Positions 53,022 to 60,167 of a DNA stretch of 60,167 bases are shown here, one piece after another. Within the stretch, counting starts at the first letter, position 1; every line of letters starts with the position of its first letter. Where the stretch lies: positions 1 through 60,167 of the forward strand of contig JAQUXP010000023.1 of NCBI GenBank assembly GCA_028692395.1, in the 5' to 3' direction. The notes under the pieces were generated by a model. It was not told the origin of the DNA and searched no databases. It worked only from the letters and a program-made list of their open reading frames with translations. This stretch comes from Lachnospiraceae bacterium (GTDB lineage: Bacteria > Bacillota > Clostridia > Lachnospirales > Lachnospiraceae). Made by a program: the position numbers and the translations under genes.

Positions 53022-54728
53022 ATGCCGGATGACAGTGTTTGCCGGGAACAGATACTCTCGGAGGAATATCGGGATTTTATTACACGTCAGGGCAGAAGTG
53101 AGATTCTGGGTTCCCTGAATACAGAGGGAGCTTGCCAGCAGTCGGCGGCTTATGATTATCGGGTGCTCTATCTGGAAGCCGCACAGGCCGATCCGATTAC
53201 ATTGACACGCTTTGGATATCAGACAATTCCCAAGTGCTATACCCTGATTGATAAGGTGGCACTAAGCAGTGCGGGGATCACCCAGATACAGAATTATCCT
53301 GGGCTGCAGCTGAAGGGAAATGGGGTAATCATAGGAATTGTGGATACCGGGATTGATTATACAAACCCGGTATTTTCTGATGCACTGGGAAAATCCCGCA
53401 TTATCGGGATCTGGGATCAGACCATACAGACCGGAACCCCTCCCTCAGGCTTTCTTTATGGAAGTGAATATACCAAGGAAATGATTCAGGAAGCTCTGGA
53501 TGCAGATCGCCCCAGAGAGCTGGTGCCCACTACAGATGAGAATGGACACGGAACCTTCCTGGCAGGTATTGCGGCGGGGAAGGAGAATGCGCCAGAAGAG
53601 TTTTTAGGAGCGGCCCCGGAGGCACTGATTGCAGTTGTAAAGCTGAAGGAGGCAAAGCGCTATCTGCGTGCGTATTATAAGATCAATCCTTCTGCCATCT
53701 GCTATCAGGAAAATGATATTTTGCTTGGACTTCAGTACCTGAATCTTCTGGCACAAAGAGAGGATAAGCCGATTGTGCTGTGTGTCGCCCTGGGAAGTAA
53801 CATGGGAGGGCATGACGGTGCCTCCTCTCTTTCCAATTCTCTGGAGTTCTATGCTCGCTCTGCGAATCGTATTGTGGTGATAGGGGGTGGAAATGAAGCG
53901 GTGCAGCAGCATCATTATCTTGGCAGCCTGTCTGAGCAGACCGAGGAGCAGGAGGTGGAGATTCGGGTCAGTCCGGGCAATACAGGCTTTACCGCAGAGC
54001 TGTGGACCGATATTCCAAACATCTTTGCCATCTCACTGCTGTCGCCCAGTGGAGAACGAGTCCCCCGGCTTCCTATCCGTACCGGAACCAGCCAGGAATT
54101 TACATTTATTCTGGACCGGACCAGGGTCTATGTGGATTATCGGCTTTTGGTGGAAAATACCAATTCCCAGCTGATCTTTTTCCGCTTTGATACGCCCACA
54201 GCGGGAATCTGGAAAATTATCGTGGAACCGGTGCAGCTGGCAGACGGGGTCTTTCATATCTGGCTTCCAGTGACAGAATTTCTGACTGGGGAGGTAATCT
54301 TTCTGCAGTCCAATCCGGATTTTACGATCACAACTCCGGGTAATGCACTGGCTCCCATGACGGTTTCTTATTATGATGACAGGACAGAGGCGATTTCTAT
54401 CCATTCCGGACGTGGATTTACCAGGCTTGGAATCAAAAAGCCGGATTTTGCTGCACCCGGGGTGAATGTCATCGGACCAGGTCCTAACAATACTTTTGTT
54501 TCCACCAGCGGCTCCAGCGTTGCGGTGGGGATTACAGCAGGTGCCGCAGCCCTTATGACGGAATGGATTCTTTATGACAGGAAGGCACCGCTGATTGATT
54601 CGGTCCAGATAAAGAATCTTCTGATTCTGGGAACCGAACGCAGAGAGGGAGAAAGCTATCCAAACAGGCTTTGGGGATATGGGCAGCTGAACCTTTTGAA
54701 TACCTTTCAGGTTGTGCGCAATTACTAG
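53022..54728 (+). CDS. S8 subtilisin-like protease, Csp-like
   Basis: 568 residues from the ATG at 53022 (AGAGG upstream; a GTG 21 bp earlier is possible). The catalytic triad is intact: Asp in IGIVDTGIDYTNPVF, His in NGHGTFLAGIAAGK, Ser in STSGSSVAVGITAGAAALM. A ~90-residue N-terminal part and a large insert (~300-460) with jelly-roll-like strands precede the Ser block, as in clostridial Csp germination proteases that activate the cortex lytic enzyme SleC. There is no secretion signal. Location behind spoVAC supports a spore role, which remains an inference. Confidence 0.85.
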   Translation: MPDDSVCREQILSEEYRDFITRQGRSEILGSLNTEGACQQSAAYDYRVLYLEAAQADPITLTRFGYQTIPKCYTLIDKVALSSAGITQIQNYPGLQLKGNGVIIGIVDTGIDYTNPVFSDALGKSRIIGIWDQTIQTGTPPSGFLYGSEYTKEMIQEALDADRPRELVPTTDENGHGTFLAGIAAGKENAPEEFLGAAPEALIAVVKLKEAKRYLRAYYKINPSAICYQENDILLGLQYLNLLAQREDKPIVLCVALGSNMGGHDGASSLSNSLEFYARSANRIVVIGGGNEAVQQHHYLGSLSEQTEEQEVEIRVSPGNTGFTAELWTDIPNIFAISLLSPSGERVPRLPIRTGTSQEFTFILDRTRVYVDYRLLVENTNSQLIFFRFDTPTAGIWKIIVEPVQLADGVFHIWLPVTEFLTGEVIFLQSNPDFTITTPGNALAPMTVSYYDDRTEAISIHSGRGFTRLGIKKPDFAAPGVNVIGPGPNNTFVSTSGSSVAVGITAGAAALMTEWILYDRKAPLIDSVQIKNLLILGTERREGESYPNRLWGYGQLNLLNTFQVVRNY

Positions 54729-54868
54729 TAGTTATACCAGTAGTTACTGCTCCGGCTCCTTGCATTTTTGCCTTAAACATGATAGGATAACAATAGAATT
54801 TGGAACCGGAAAACAGGGGGAAAGATACGAAAAAAATTCAGATATAATCAGTGTGGAGAGGAGAGCTT

Positions 54869-55219
54869 ATGAGTATTTTATTAGATCGTTTTGCGGATTA
54901 TGGAGTAGATCCCCAGGAGGTCATGGAGCGTTTTGTAAATGATGAGGAGTTGTATGCAGCATGCCTGGAAGAATTTATGCATGACCCTGCTTTTGAAAAA
55001 CTGAAGGAAGCACTGGATGCTGATGATTATTCGGCTGCATTTGATCAGGCACATACCTTGAAGGGGGTTGCAGGAAATCTGGGACTGAAACCGCTTTATC
55101 TGGTGATCTGTGAAATTGTGGAGCCACTTCGGACGTCACAGCATCAAAATTATGAGGAGCTTTACCAAAAGGTGCTAAAAGAGAAGGACAGAGTAGGACA
55201 GATCTTAAAGGAACTATAG
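54869..55219 (+). CDS. Hpt (histidine phosphotransfer) domain protein
   Basis: 116 residues forming a single four-helix Hpt domain. The phospho-accepting His62 lies in QAHTLKGVAGNLGL. It should relay phosphate between a hybrid histidine kinase and a response regulator encoded elsewhere. GGAGAG precedes the ATG. It stands alone, followed by a 239-bp hairpin element. Confidence 0.88.
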   Translation: MSILLDRFADYGVDPQEVMERFVNDEELYAACLEEFMHDPAFEKLKEALDADDYSAAFDQAHTLKGVAGNLGLKPLYLVICEIVEPLRTSQHQNYEELYQKVLKEKDRVGQILKEL

Positions 55220-55231
55220 AATCAGAGAAAG

Positions 55232-55470
55232 GGCTGTCTCACTTTGGTGGCTGGGAGCTCCTTATGAGGGCTGAACACATTTGCAGAAGTCCTAAACATA
55301 CAAAAAGAATAGAATTTGCGTTGTAAGGATTCAGCACACTGTTTGAGTGAAACGAGTTTGTGCTGAATCCTTACGTTTTTAGCAAAATCTATTCTTTTTC
55401 GTATGTTCTTGGACTTCGAAACCGTGTTCAGCCCTCATAAGGAGCTCCCAGCCACCGAAGTGCGACAGCC
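55232..55470. repeat. 239-bp imperfect palindrome (MITE-like element or bidirectional terminator)
   Basis: The outer 47-bp arms (55232-55278, 55424-55470) are inverted copies with two mismatches and begin GGCTGTC. The inner parts also pair (AAGAATAGA with TCTATTCTT; AAGGATTCAGCACA with TGTGCTGAATCCTT), so the whole folds into one hairpin. It contains no gene and no target-site duplication is evident. It separates convergent Hpt and DtxR-type genes. Confidence 0.8.
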
Positions 55471-55503
55471 TCCCTGTAAGAAGATACAAAACAGGCTTTG
55501 GGG

Positions 55504-55863
55504 CTATTGAAGAGATTTCTTGATAGCTTCAAAGCTTTTTTTACTGATCACATGCTCCATGCGGCAGGCGTCCTCCGTAGCGGTTTCCTCATCTACACCA
55601 AGATCTACCAGCCAGGATGAGAGCAGCTGGTGACGCTCATAAATCATCTCCGCAATCTCCAGACCGGTCTCAGTAAGATAGATGAACCCTTCCTTTGTAA
55701 CCGTAATATGATTCCTTTCCCGAAGGTTTTTCATAGCAACACTTACACTGGATTTTTTAAATCCCAGTTCATCGGCAATATCCACCGAGCGTACTACGGG
55801 ATGAGATTTACTAAGAACAAGGATTGTTTCCAGATAATTTTCAGCAGATTCATTTACATGCAT
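55504..55863 (-). CDS. DtxR/MntR-family metal-dependent regulator
   Basis: 119 residues, shorter than full DtxR and close to MntR. The N-terminal helix-turn-helix is VRSVDIADELGFKKSSVSVAMKNLRER; the metal-binding dimerisation part includes ERHQLLSSWL and ACRMEHVIS. Manganese or iron is the likely ligand. Its targets are unknown. It is divergent from the RNA methyltransferase gene and their promoters overlap. Confidence 0.88.
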   Translation of the reverse strand: MHVNESAENYLETILVLSKSHPVVRSVDIADELGFKKSSVSVAMKNLRERNHITVTKEGFIYLTETGLEIAEMIYERHQLLSSWLVDLGVDEETATEDACRMEHVISKKSFEAIKKSLQ

Positions 55864-55939
55864 AGCAGTACCTCGCAGATTTTAATAGGATTTTCGAATG
55901 CAGCTGATCAGGTACTGAACAGTTACATTAATTCTTATT

Positions 55940-55990
55940 AGTATAGCATAATTATATCACATTTACAAACATTTCATCAGATGCTATACT
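55940..55990. promoter_or_regulatory. back-to-back promoters sharing one -35 region
   Basis: Plus strand: TTTACA (55962-55967), 17 bp, TATACT (55985-55990), toward the methyltransferase. Minus strand: TTGTAA (55963-55968), 17 bp, TATACT (55940-55945), toward the DtxR-type gene. The two -10 regions are perfect inverted copies, AGTATAGCAT and ATGCTATACT, both with a TG extension. Confidence 0.7.
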
Positions 55991-56024
55991 GAAAAGTAAT
56001 GGAAAAGAAATGAGAGGATAACAA

Positions 56025-57239
56025 TTGAGAGATACAGAGAAAAAAGATAAAAATAATCGCAGAGGTTTTCCGAGCAAAAAAAAATCAGGAAAGTCTTCCG
56101 GCGCATGTCCAATTGCAGAACAGTGTGGAGGCTGTGCTTATCAGCATCTGTCTTATGAGGAACAGTGTGCATGTAAAGAACAGCAGGTAAAACAGCTGAT
56201 CGGTGATATCTGCAAGGTAGAACCCATGATGCGTATGGAGCATCCGTATCACTACAGAAATAAGGTCAGTGCTGCATTTGCTCATAAAAGAGACAATACA
56301 ATCATATCCGGCGTTTATGCGCAGGGTACGCATAAAGTGATTCCGGTGGACGAATGTCTGATCGAGGACAGGAAAGCAGATCAGATTATCTGTGATATCC
56401 GGGGATTATTAAAGTCATTTAAAATCAAAATCTACAGTGAGGACAGCGGGTATGGATTGCTGCGGCATGTGCTGATACGCAGAGGCTTTGCCAGCGGACA
56501 GATTCTGGTGGTGCTGGTGACAGTTTCACCGATCTTTCCCTCCAAGAACAACTTTGTAAAAGCACTTCGAAAACTTCATCCGGAGATTACCAGCATCGTG
56601 CTCAATGTAAATGACAAGGATACCAGCATGGTGCTGGGCACCCGCAATATTCCGATTTACGGAAAAGGTTTTATCGAGGATACACTTTGCGGCTGCGTAT
56701 TCCGTATTTCCCCGACTTCCTTTTATCAGATCAATCCGGTACAGACAGAACGAATCTATCAGAAAGCGATTGAACTGGCAGGGCTTACAGGCGAGGAACG
56801 TGTTCTGGATGCCTACTGCGGAATTGGAACCATCGGACTGATTGCATCGAAAAAAGCCAAAGAAGTGCTGGGAGTCGAGTTAAACCCAGATGCTGTGCGG
56901 GATGCCCGGGCGAATGCGAAACGCAACAATATTACCAATACTACCTTTTTCCAGGGTGACGCAGGAGAGGTGATGGTCCAGATGGCAGAGCAGCAGGAGT
57001 CCATCGATGTAGTATTCATGGATCCGCCAAGAGCAGGAAGCGATGAGGCATTCCTGTCATCCATCGTAAAACTCCAGCCGAAAAAGGTCGTATATATTTC
57101 CTGCAATCCCCAGACGCTAGCCCGGGATCTGGAGTACCTGAAAAAACAGGGGTATCGTGCCAAGAGCGTTATTCCGGCAGATATGTTTCCCTGGAGCGCC
57201 CACACAGAAGTGATTTGCAGCTTAAGCCGCACAAAATAA
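56025..57239 (+). CDS. 23S rRNA (uracil-C5)-methyltransferase, RlmD/RlmCD family
   Basis: 404 residues from a TTG start preceded by GAGAGG. A basic N-terminal tail leads to the Fe-S cysteines C28-X5-C34-X2-C37 (CPIAEQCGGC). The SAM site is LDAYCGIGTIGLIASK, followed by FMDPPRAGS and the catalytic Cys in YISCNPQTLARDL. No TRAM domain is seen. It methylates uridine in 23S rRNA; in Firmicutes one such enzyme often modifies two positions. An alternative is a TrmA-type tRNA enzyme, but the Fe-S cluster argues against it. Confidence 0.9.
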   Translation: MRDTEKKDKNNRRGFPSKKKSGKSSGACPIAEQCGGCAYQHLSYEEQCACKEQQVKQLIGDICKVEPMMRMEHPYHYRNKVSAAFAHKRDNTIISGVYAQGTHKVIPVDECLIEDRKADQIICDIRGLLKSFKIKIYSEDSGYGLLRHVLIRRGFASGQILVVLVTVSPIFPSKNNFVKALRKLHPEITSIVLNVNDKDTSMVLGTRNIPIYGKGFIEDTLCGCVFRISPTSFYQINPVQTERIYQKAIELAGLTGEERVLDAYCGIGTIGLIASKKAKEVLGVELNPDAVRDARANAKRNNITNTTFFQGDAGEVMVQMAEQQESIDVVFMDPPRAGSDEAFLSSIVKLQPKKVVYISCNPQTLARDLEYLKKQGYRAKSVIPADMFPWSAHTEVICSLSRTK

Positions 57240-57268
57240 GGGTTTACAAGGGTTTCAAGGTGCGTGAA

Positions 57269-57430
57269 ATGACAACGCCGTTGTTCCTGCTTCGCTGTGT
57301 GCAACTTGGCATTTCTATTCAGGACTTGGATCTTCTCACGATAGGAATTGTTAATGATATGTACGCAGAAAGCCGGAGCGATGACTGCAAATATGCAACG
57401 GTCGCAACACAGGAAGATTTTGATAAATTT
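57269..57430 (+). pseudogene. prophage tail-region gene remnant
   Basis: From an internal ATG the frame reads MTTPLFLLRCVQLGISIQDL and ends at ATQEDFDKF. I recognise this as a short conserved protein encoded just before the tape-measure gene in Lachnospiraceae siphophages. After 57430 the frame continues to 57559 in unrelated sequence that contains the antitoxin leader. No phage capsid or other tail genes are nearby. Confidence 0.6.
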
Positions 57431-57509
57431 TGCTTTTGTATTGCTTTTGTACTGACAAATGCGTATAATAAAGATGTAAGAAAATACGTTTTTGAAAGGA
57501 GCGATTGTT

Positions 57510-57818
57510 ATGGCAGCAAAATCAGCAAATTTATATGCACGAATCGAGCCAGACGTTAAGGAACAGGCAGAAGGTATTCTTTCTGCACTGGGCATTCCTG
57601 CTTCCAACGCTATTAATATGTTCTATAAACAGATTATTCTTCAGAGAGGACTTCCATTTGAAGTGAAAATCCCATCAGCGAGATCTGTGGATATGAGTGC
57701 TTTATCCGAGACGGAAATGAACGCAGAACTGGAGAAAGGATATGCGGACATGAAAGAGGGACGCACAAAGCCAGCGAGTAAAGCATTTGGAGACATCCGC
57801 AAGGATTATAACCTATGA
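57510..57818 (+). CDS. RelB/DinJ-family antitoxin
   Basis: 102 residues. The N-terminal ribbon-helix-helix is NLYARIEPDVKEQAEGILSALGIPASNAINMFYKQI, typical of RelB/DinJ, followed by GLPFEVKIP. The C-terminal half should wrap the toxin. AAGGAG precedes the ATG. It overlaps the toxin gene by 4 bp (ATGA), the usual coupling, and the pair should repress its own promoter. Confidence 0.92.
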   Translation: MAAKSANLYARIEPDVKEQAEGILSALGIPASNAINMFYKQIILQRGLPFEVKIPSARSVDMSALSETEMNAELEKGYADMKEGRTKPASKAFGDIRKDYNL

Positions 57819-58150
57819 TTTTTGAAATCGAAATTTCAGTACAGGCAGACAGTGACCTTCGTAATATATACGAATATATCGCCTATGAATTGCAGTCCCC
57901 GGAAAATGCCATTGGACAGCTTGACCGACTGGAAGATAGTATTTTAAGTCTTGACCAGATGCCGGAGCGATTCCGTGCATACGAAAAAGAGCCGTGGCAC
58001 AACCGAGGACTGCGAATCATGCCTGTGGATAATTACTGTGTGTTTTATATTCCGAATGCCGAAAAAGCGGTTGTTACAATTATCCGTGTGATGTATGGCG
58101 GACGTGACATAGATACGCAGTTACAGAAGAACACGAGCTTGTCGATTTGA
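57815..58150 (+). CDS. RelE/ParE-family toxin
   Basis: 111 residues of the RelE/ParE fold: ISVQADSDLRNIYEYIAYELQSPENA, then NRGLRIMPVDNYCVFYIP and VTIIRVMYGGRDI. The central YEYIAYELQSPENA helices favour a ParE-like form; whether it cuts ribosome-bound mRNA or targets gyrase cannot be decided here. Confidence 0.9.
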   Translation: MIFEIEISVQADSDLRNIYEYIAYELQSPENAIGQLDRLEDSILSLDQMPERFRAYEKEPWHNRGLRIMPVDNYCVFYIPNAEKAVVTIIRVMYGGRDIDTQLQKNTSLSI

Positions 58151-58261
58151 AACTTTATAAATTAATAACACAGAGCATCTATCAGAAAGGTAGATGCTTT
58201 CTTTACGCTCTGAGCAATCCCAGCTGTTTTTATGCCTATCTGGTGGAAGGAGGTGCTTTTG

Positions 58262-58348
58262 ATGGCAAACAGAATCAAGGGTATCACCATTGAGATTGGC
58301 GGCGATACCACTAAACTCCAGGCTGCACTTTTGGCGGTGCCAGACTGA
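58262..58348 (+). pseudogene. prophage tail tape-measure protein, N-terminal remnant
   Basis: A strong site (GGAAGGAGG) precedes an ATG encoding ANRIKGITIEIGGDTTKLQ, the near-universal start of tape-measure proteins in clostridial siphophages. After 23 matching residues the frame ends in LLAVPD and a stop. Together with 57269-57430 it shows that a prophage tail region was here and has been deleted around the toxin-antitoxin pair. Confidence 0.75.
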
Positions 58349-58384
58349 AATGCGGTGCAGGATGGAGTTTGTCCATGGCGGGCA

Positions 58385-58786
58385 TTATTCATTAATTTTA
58401 ATCAGGCTGCTGAAATACTTGGTTTTCCCGGAAAGAATATCATCATAAAATCCTTGCTTCCAATCAATATAGTCAACGGCATTTTGCAGCTCATCCATTG
58501 TGGAAAGTAGCTGCTCTTTTTTATGGGCGAGAATGGTTTTTCTTTCTGGTATGGTATTTTGTCCCTGTAGGCAGAGAGCAAGATATTCCTTCATTTCCTG
58601 TATGCTCATACCACATTTTTTCAGGCAGTCAAGGCTTTTAATCCAGGCAAGGTCGTGTTCATCAAAGATACGATAATTATTTTTATTACGCTTAACATTG
58701 GGAACAAGTCCTTGATTGCAGTAAAATTTGAGTGCTTCGTAGGTCAAGCCCGTTTCCAGGCAGATATCCTTCATACTGTATGTCAT
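58385..58786 (-). CDS. MerR-family regulator
   Basis: 133 residues. The N-terminal winged helix TYSMKDICLETGLTYEALKFYCNQGLVPNVKRNKNNYRIF is followed by a dimerisation coiled coil (~75-110). No effector cysteines stand out. GGAGG lies 4 nt before the ATG. It is divergent from the FMN-reductase gene, whose promoter has the 19-bp spacer typical of MerR activation. Confidence 0.9.
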   Translation of the reverse strand: MTYSMKDICLETGLTYEALKFYCNQGLVPNVKRNKNNYRIFDEHDLAWIKSLDCLKKCGMSIQEMKEYLALCLQGQNTIPERKTILAHKKEQLLSTMDELQNAVDYIDWKQGFYDDILSGKTKYFSSLIKINE

Positions 58787-58836
58787 AAAAACCTCCTTAG
58801 GAATTGTAAATAATTTTTAAAAACTTTAAAAAATGC

Positions 58837-58867
58837 TTGACCGGTTGTTACAACCGAGTGCTATGCT
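58837..58867 (+). promoter_or_regulatory. MerR-type promoter with 19-bp spacer and operator
   Basis: TTGACC (58837-58842), 19-bp spacer, TATGCT (58862-58867). The dyad CGGTTGT-T-ACAACCG (58842-58856) lies in the spacer. MerR proteins bind such dyads and untwist the long spacer to activate transcription. Confidence 0.8.
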
Positions 58868-58924
58868 CACATTGTAACAAAACAAGTATCATCCGTCAAT
58901 CGGATGAAAGGGAGGTAATGATTG

Positions 58925-59464
58925 ATGAAAAAAATTCTTGTCTTATCAGGAAGTCCGCGAAAGGGCGGTAACTCTGATTTGCTCTGCGATGAGTTTATCC
59001 GTGGCGCAAAGGAAGAAGGAAATGAGATAACGAAAATCAGAGTGGCAGAAAAGAAAATTGGGTTTTGCAAGGCCTGTTACTACTGCAAGCAAAGTGGTGG
59101 AGAATGTGCGATCAAAGATGATATGTCAGAGATTCTTAAGCAGATGATGAATGCAGACGTCATAGTTATGGCATCGCCTGTTTATTTCTATTCTATTGAT
59201 GCACAACTAAAAACCGTTATTGACCGTACTGTGGCACAGTGGACGCAGATAAAGAATAAGGATTTCTATTATATTATGACAGCCGCAGAGAACAGCCAAA
59301 CAGTAATGGATTGCACACTGGAATGTTTTCGTGGATTAGCTTCCTGTCTGTCTGGCTCTCAAGAAAAAGGTGTTATATATGGTAAGGGAGTTTATGAAAA
59401 AGGTGAAATCGAAAATTCACCTGTTATGAAGCAAGCCTATGAAATGGGAAGAAACATCTCATAA
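58925..59464 (+). CDS. NADPH-dependent FMN reductase/flavodoxin-fold protein
   Basis: 179 residues from the ATG at 58925 (GGGAGG upstream). The flavodoxin-like start KILVLSGSPRKGGNSDLL binds the FMN phosphate, and MASPVYFYSIDAQLKTVIDR is typical of the iron-sulfur-flavoprotein-like group. CKACYYCKQSGGEC provides cysteines that could hold a cluster, or be redox-active. It is under the MerR-type promoter and precedes a broken CMD/cupin gene. Confidence 0.9.
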   Translation: MKKILVLSGSPRKGGNSDLLCDEFIRGAKEEGNEITKIRVAEKKIGFCKACYYCKQSGGECAIKDDMSEILKQMMNADVIVMASPVYFYSIDAQLKTVIDRTVAQWTQIKNKDFYYIMTAAENSQTVMDCTLECFRGLASCLSGSQEKGVIYGKGVYEKGEIENSPVMKQAYEMGRNIS

Positions 59465-59485
59465 TCGCAAGGAGGATAAATTATT

Positions 59486-60110
59486 ATGGCGGTAAAACAA
59501 ACGGCAGGCCGTGCACAGCTTGAAGAATGCAAAGAAGAATGGAATTTCAAGAGATGAAATAGCAGAGATTATTACTCATGCTGCATTTTATTGTGGATGG
59601 CCGAAAGCATGGGCGGCCTTTAGACTGGCAAAGGATGTCTGGAATGAAGATGTAAAACCTAATACAGCAATGGCGGAACATGAAGCAAGTAAGGTATTTC
59701 CAATTGGACAGCCCAATGAAGCGTATGCCAAATATTTCATCGGTCAAAGTTATCTTGCACCTATATCAAAAGAGCAGGTAAACATTAAGAATGTGACCTT
59801 TGAGCCGGGATGCAGAAGTAACTGGCATATCCACCATGCAGACAAAGGTGGCGGACAGATGTTGCTTTGTGTTGCAGGAAGAGGATATTATCAGGAATGG
59901 GGAAAAGAACCTGTGTTGATGGTACAGGGAGATGTTATCAATATCCCAGTTGGAGTGAAACATTGGCATGGAGCTGCACTAGATAGCTGGTTCAGTCATT
60001 TGGCGATTGGAGTACCCGGCGAAAATGTAAGCTGTGAATGGTGTTATTCGGCATTTTATGTGCCTCAGATTTTTATGTTTTCATGCAAATTAAAAGAAGG
60101 TACTAGATAA
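59486..60110 (+). pseudogene. carboxymuconolactone decarboxylase/cupin fusion, broken
   Basis: The start MAVKQTAGRAQL is normal for this family, but the frame then shifts: from 59511 another frame continues with LKNAKKNGISRDEIAEIITHAAFYCGWPKAWAAF, the second half of the CMD domain. About 50 family residues between the two are missing, so an out-of-frame internal deletion occurred near 59520. The cupin part is intact (GCRSNWHIHHADKGGGQMLL, GDVINIPVGVKHWHGA), but the C-terminus after SCEW looks aberrant. A downstream ATG could still yield a cupin-only protein of ~199 residues. Confidence 0.7.
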
Positions 60111-60158
60111 ATTATTCTGATGCATTATGCGGCAGATTGTTTTATCCAGTACCTTCTT
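60094..60158. repeat. 18-bp inverted repeat at window end
   Basis: Arms 60094-60111 and 60141-60158 (AAGAAGGTACT.GATAAA) are inverted with one mismatch and a 29-nt loop. The left arm overlaps the end of the broken cupin frame. It may be a terminator or the edge of an inserted element. Confidence 0.55.
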
Positions 60159-60167
60159 GTGTTATCA

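Noticed and set aside
57431-57559. Continuation of the phage-remnant frame
   Set aside because: Unrelated to the phage protein and overlaps the antitoxin leader and start.

Overview
The window comes from a spore-forming, moderately low-GC Firmicute of the Lachnospiraceae type (Blautia/Dorea-like gut Clostridia). The basis is the complete spoIIAA-spoIIAB-sigF set followed by spoVAA/AB/AC, a T-box in front of valS, LplB/LplC-type sugar ABC transporters with very large lipoprotein binding proteins, and the general protein style. The genus is an inference from these features, not from a search.

Layout. 1-71 is the 3' end of a 23S rRNA; no 5S follows. 435-1318 holds a long palindrome, nth and two tRNAs (Ala-CGC, Val-CAC) on the minus strand. 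1514-5745 carries a pseudouridine synthase, an acyltransferase-like protein, an ABC-F ATPase and a lone larB. 5807-8888 is a truncated GNAT gene and a 2-keto-3-deoxygluconate module (IclR regulator, KDPG aldolase, KDG kinase). 8890-13835 is an RND-type permease with a ~300-residue coiled-coil insertion, plus its TetR regulator.

13842-41174 is the main accessory region, a glycan-use locus. It has two GntR-HTH/LacI-sensor regulators, one LplB/LplC permease pair, two closely related lipoprotein binding proteins, two GH38 alpha-mannosidases, a GH3 with a PA14 insert, a GH31, an SGNH esterase, an alpha/beta hydrolase, an opposing operon of two Gfo/Idh oxidoreductases and two TIM-barrel isomerases, an ABC exporter and an AraC regulator. 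The enzymes lack signal peptides, so imported oligosaccharides are probably cut in the cytoplasm. A palindrome, TGATATATCA (best form TTGATATATCAA), recurs at all the main promoters here. At three of them it lies exactly 1 nt after the -10 box. I propose it as the common operator of the two paralogous regulators; it is the most distinctive system I see in the window.

41300-57239 is mostly core: T-box plus valS, an LTA-synthase-like protein, folC, a 51-residue protein, a zinc-ribbon/TPR membrane protein, the sporulation operon ending in a subtilisin-like protease, an Hpt protein, a 239-bp hairpin element, a DtxR/MntR regulator and an RlmD-type methyltransferase. 57240-60167 is degraded accessory DNA: two prophage tail-gene remnants flanking a RelB/RelE-like toxin-antitoxin pair, then a MerR regulator with a 19-bp-spacer promoter, an FMN reductase, and a carboxymuconolactone-decarboxylase/cupin gene broken by an internal deletion.
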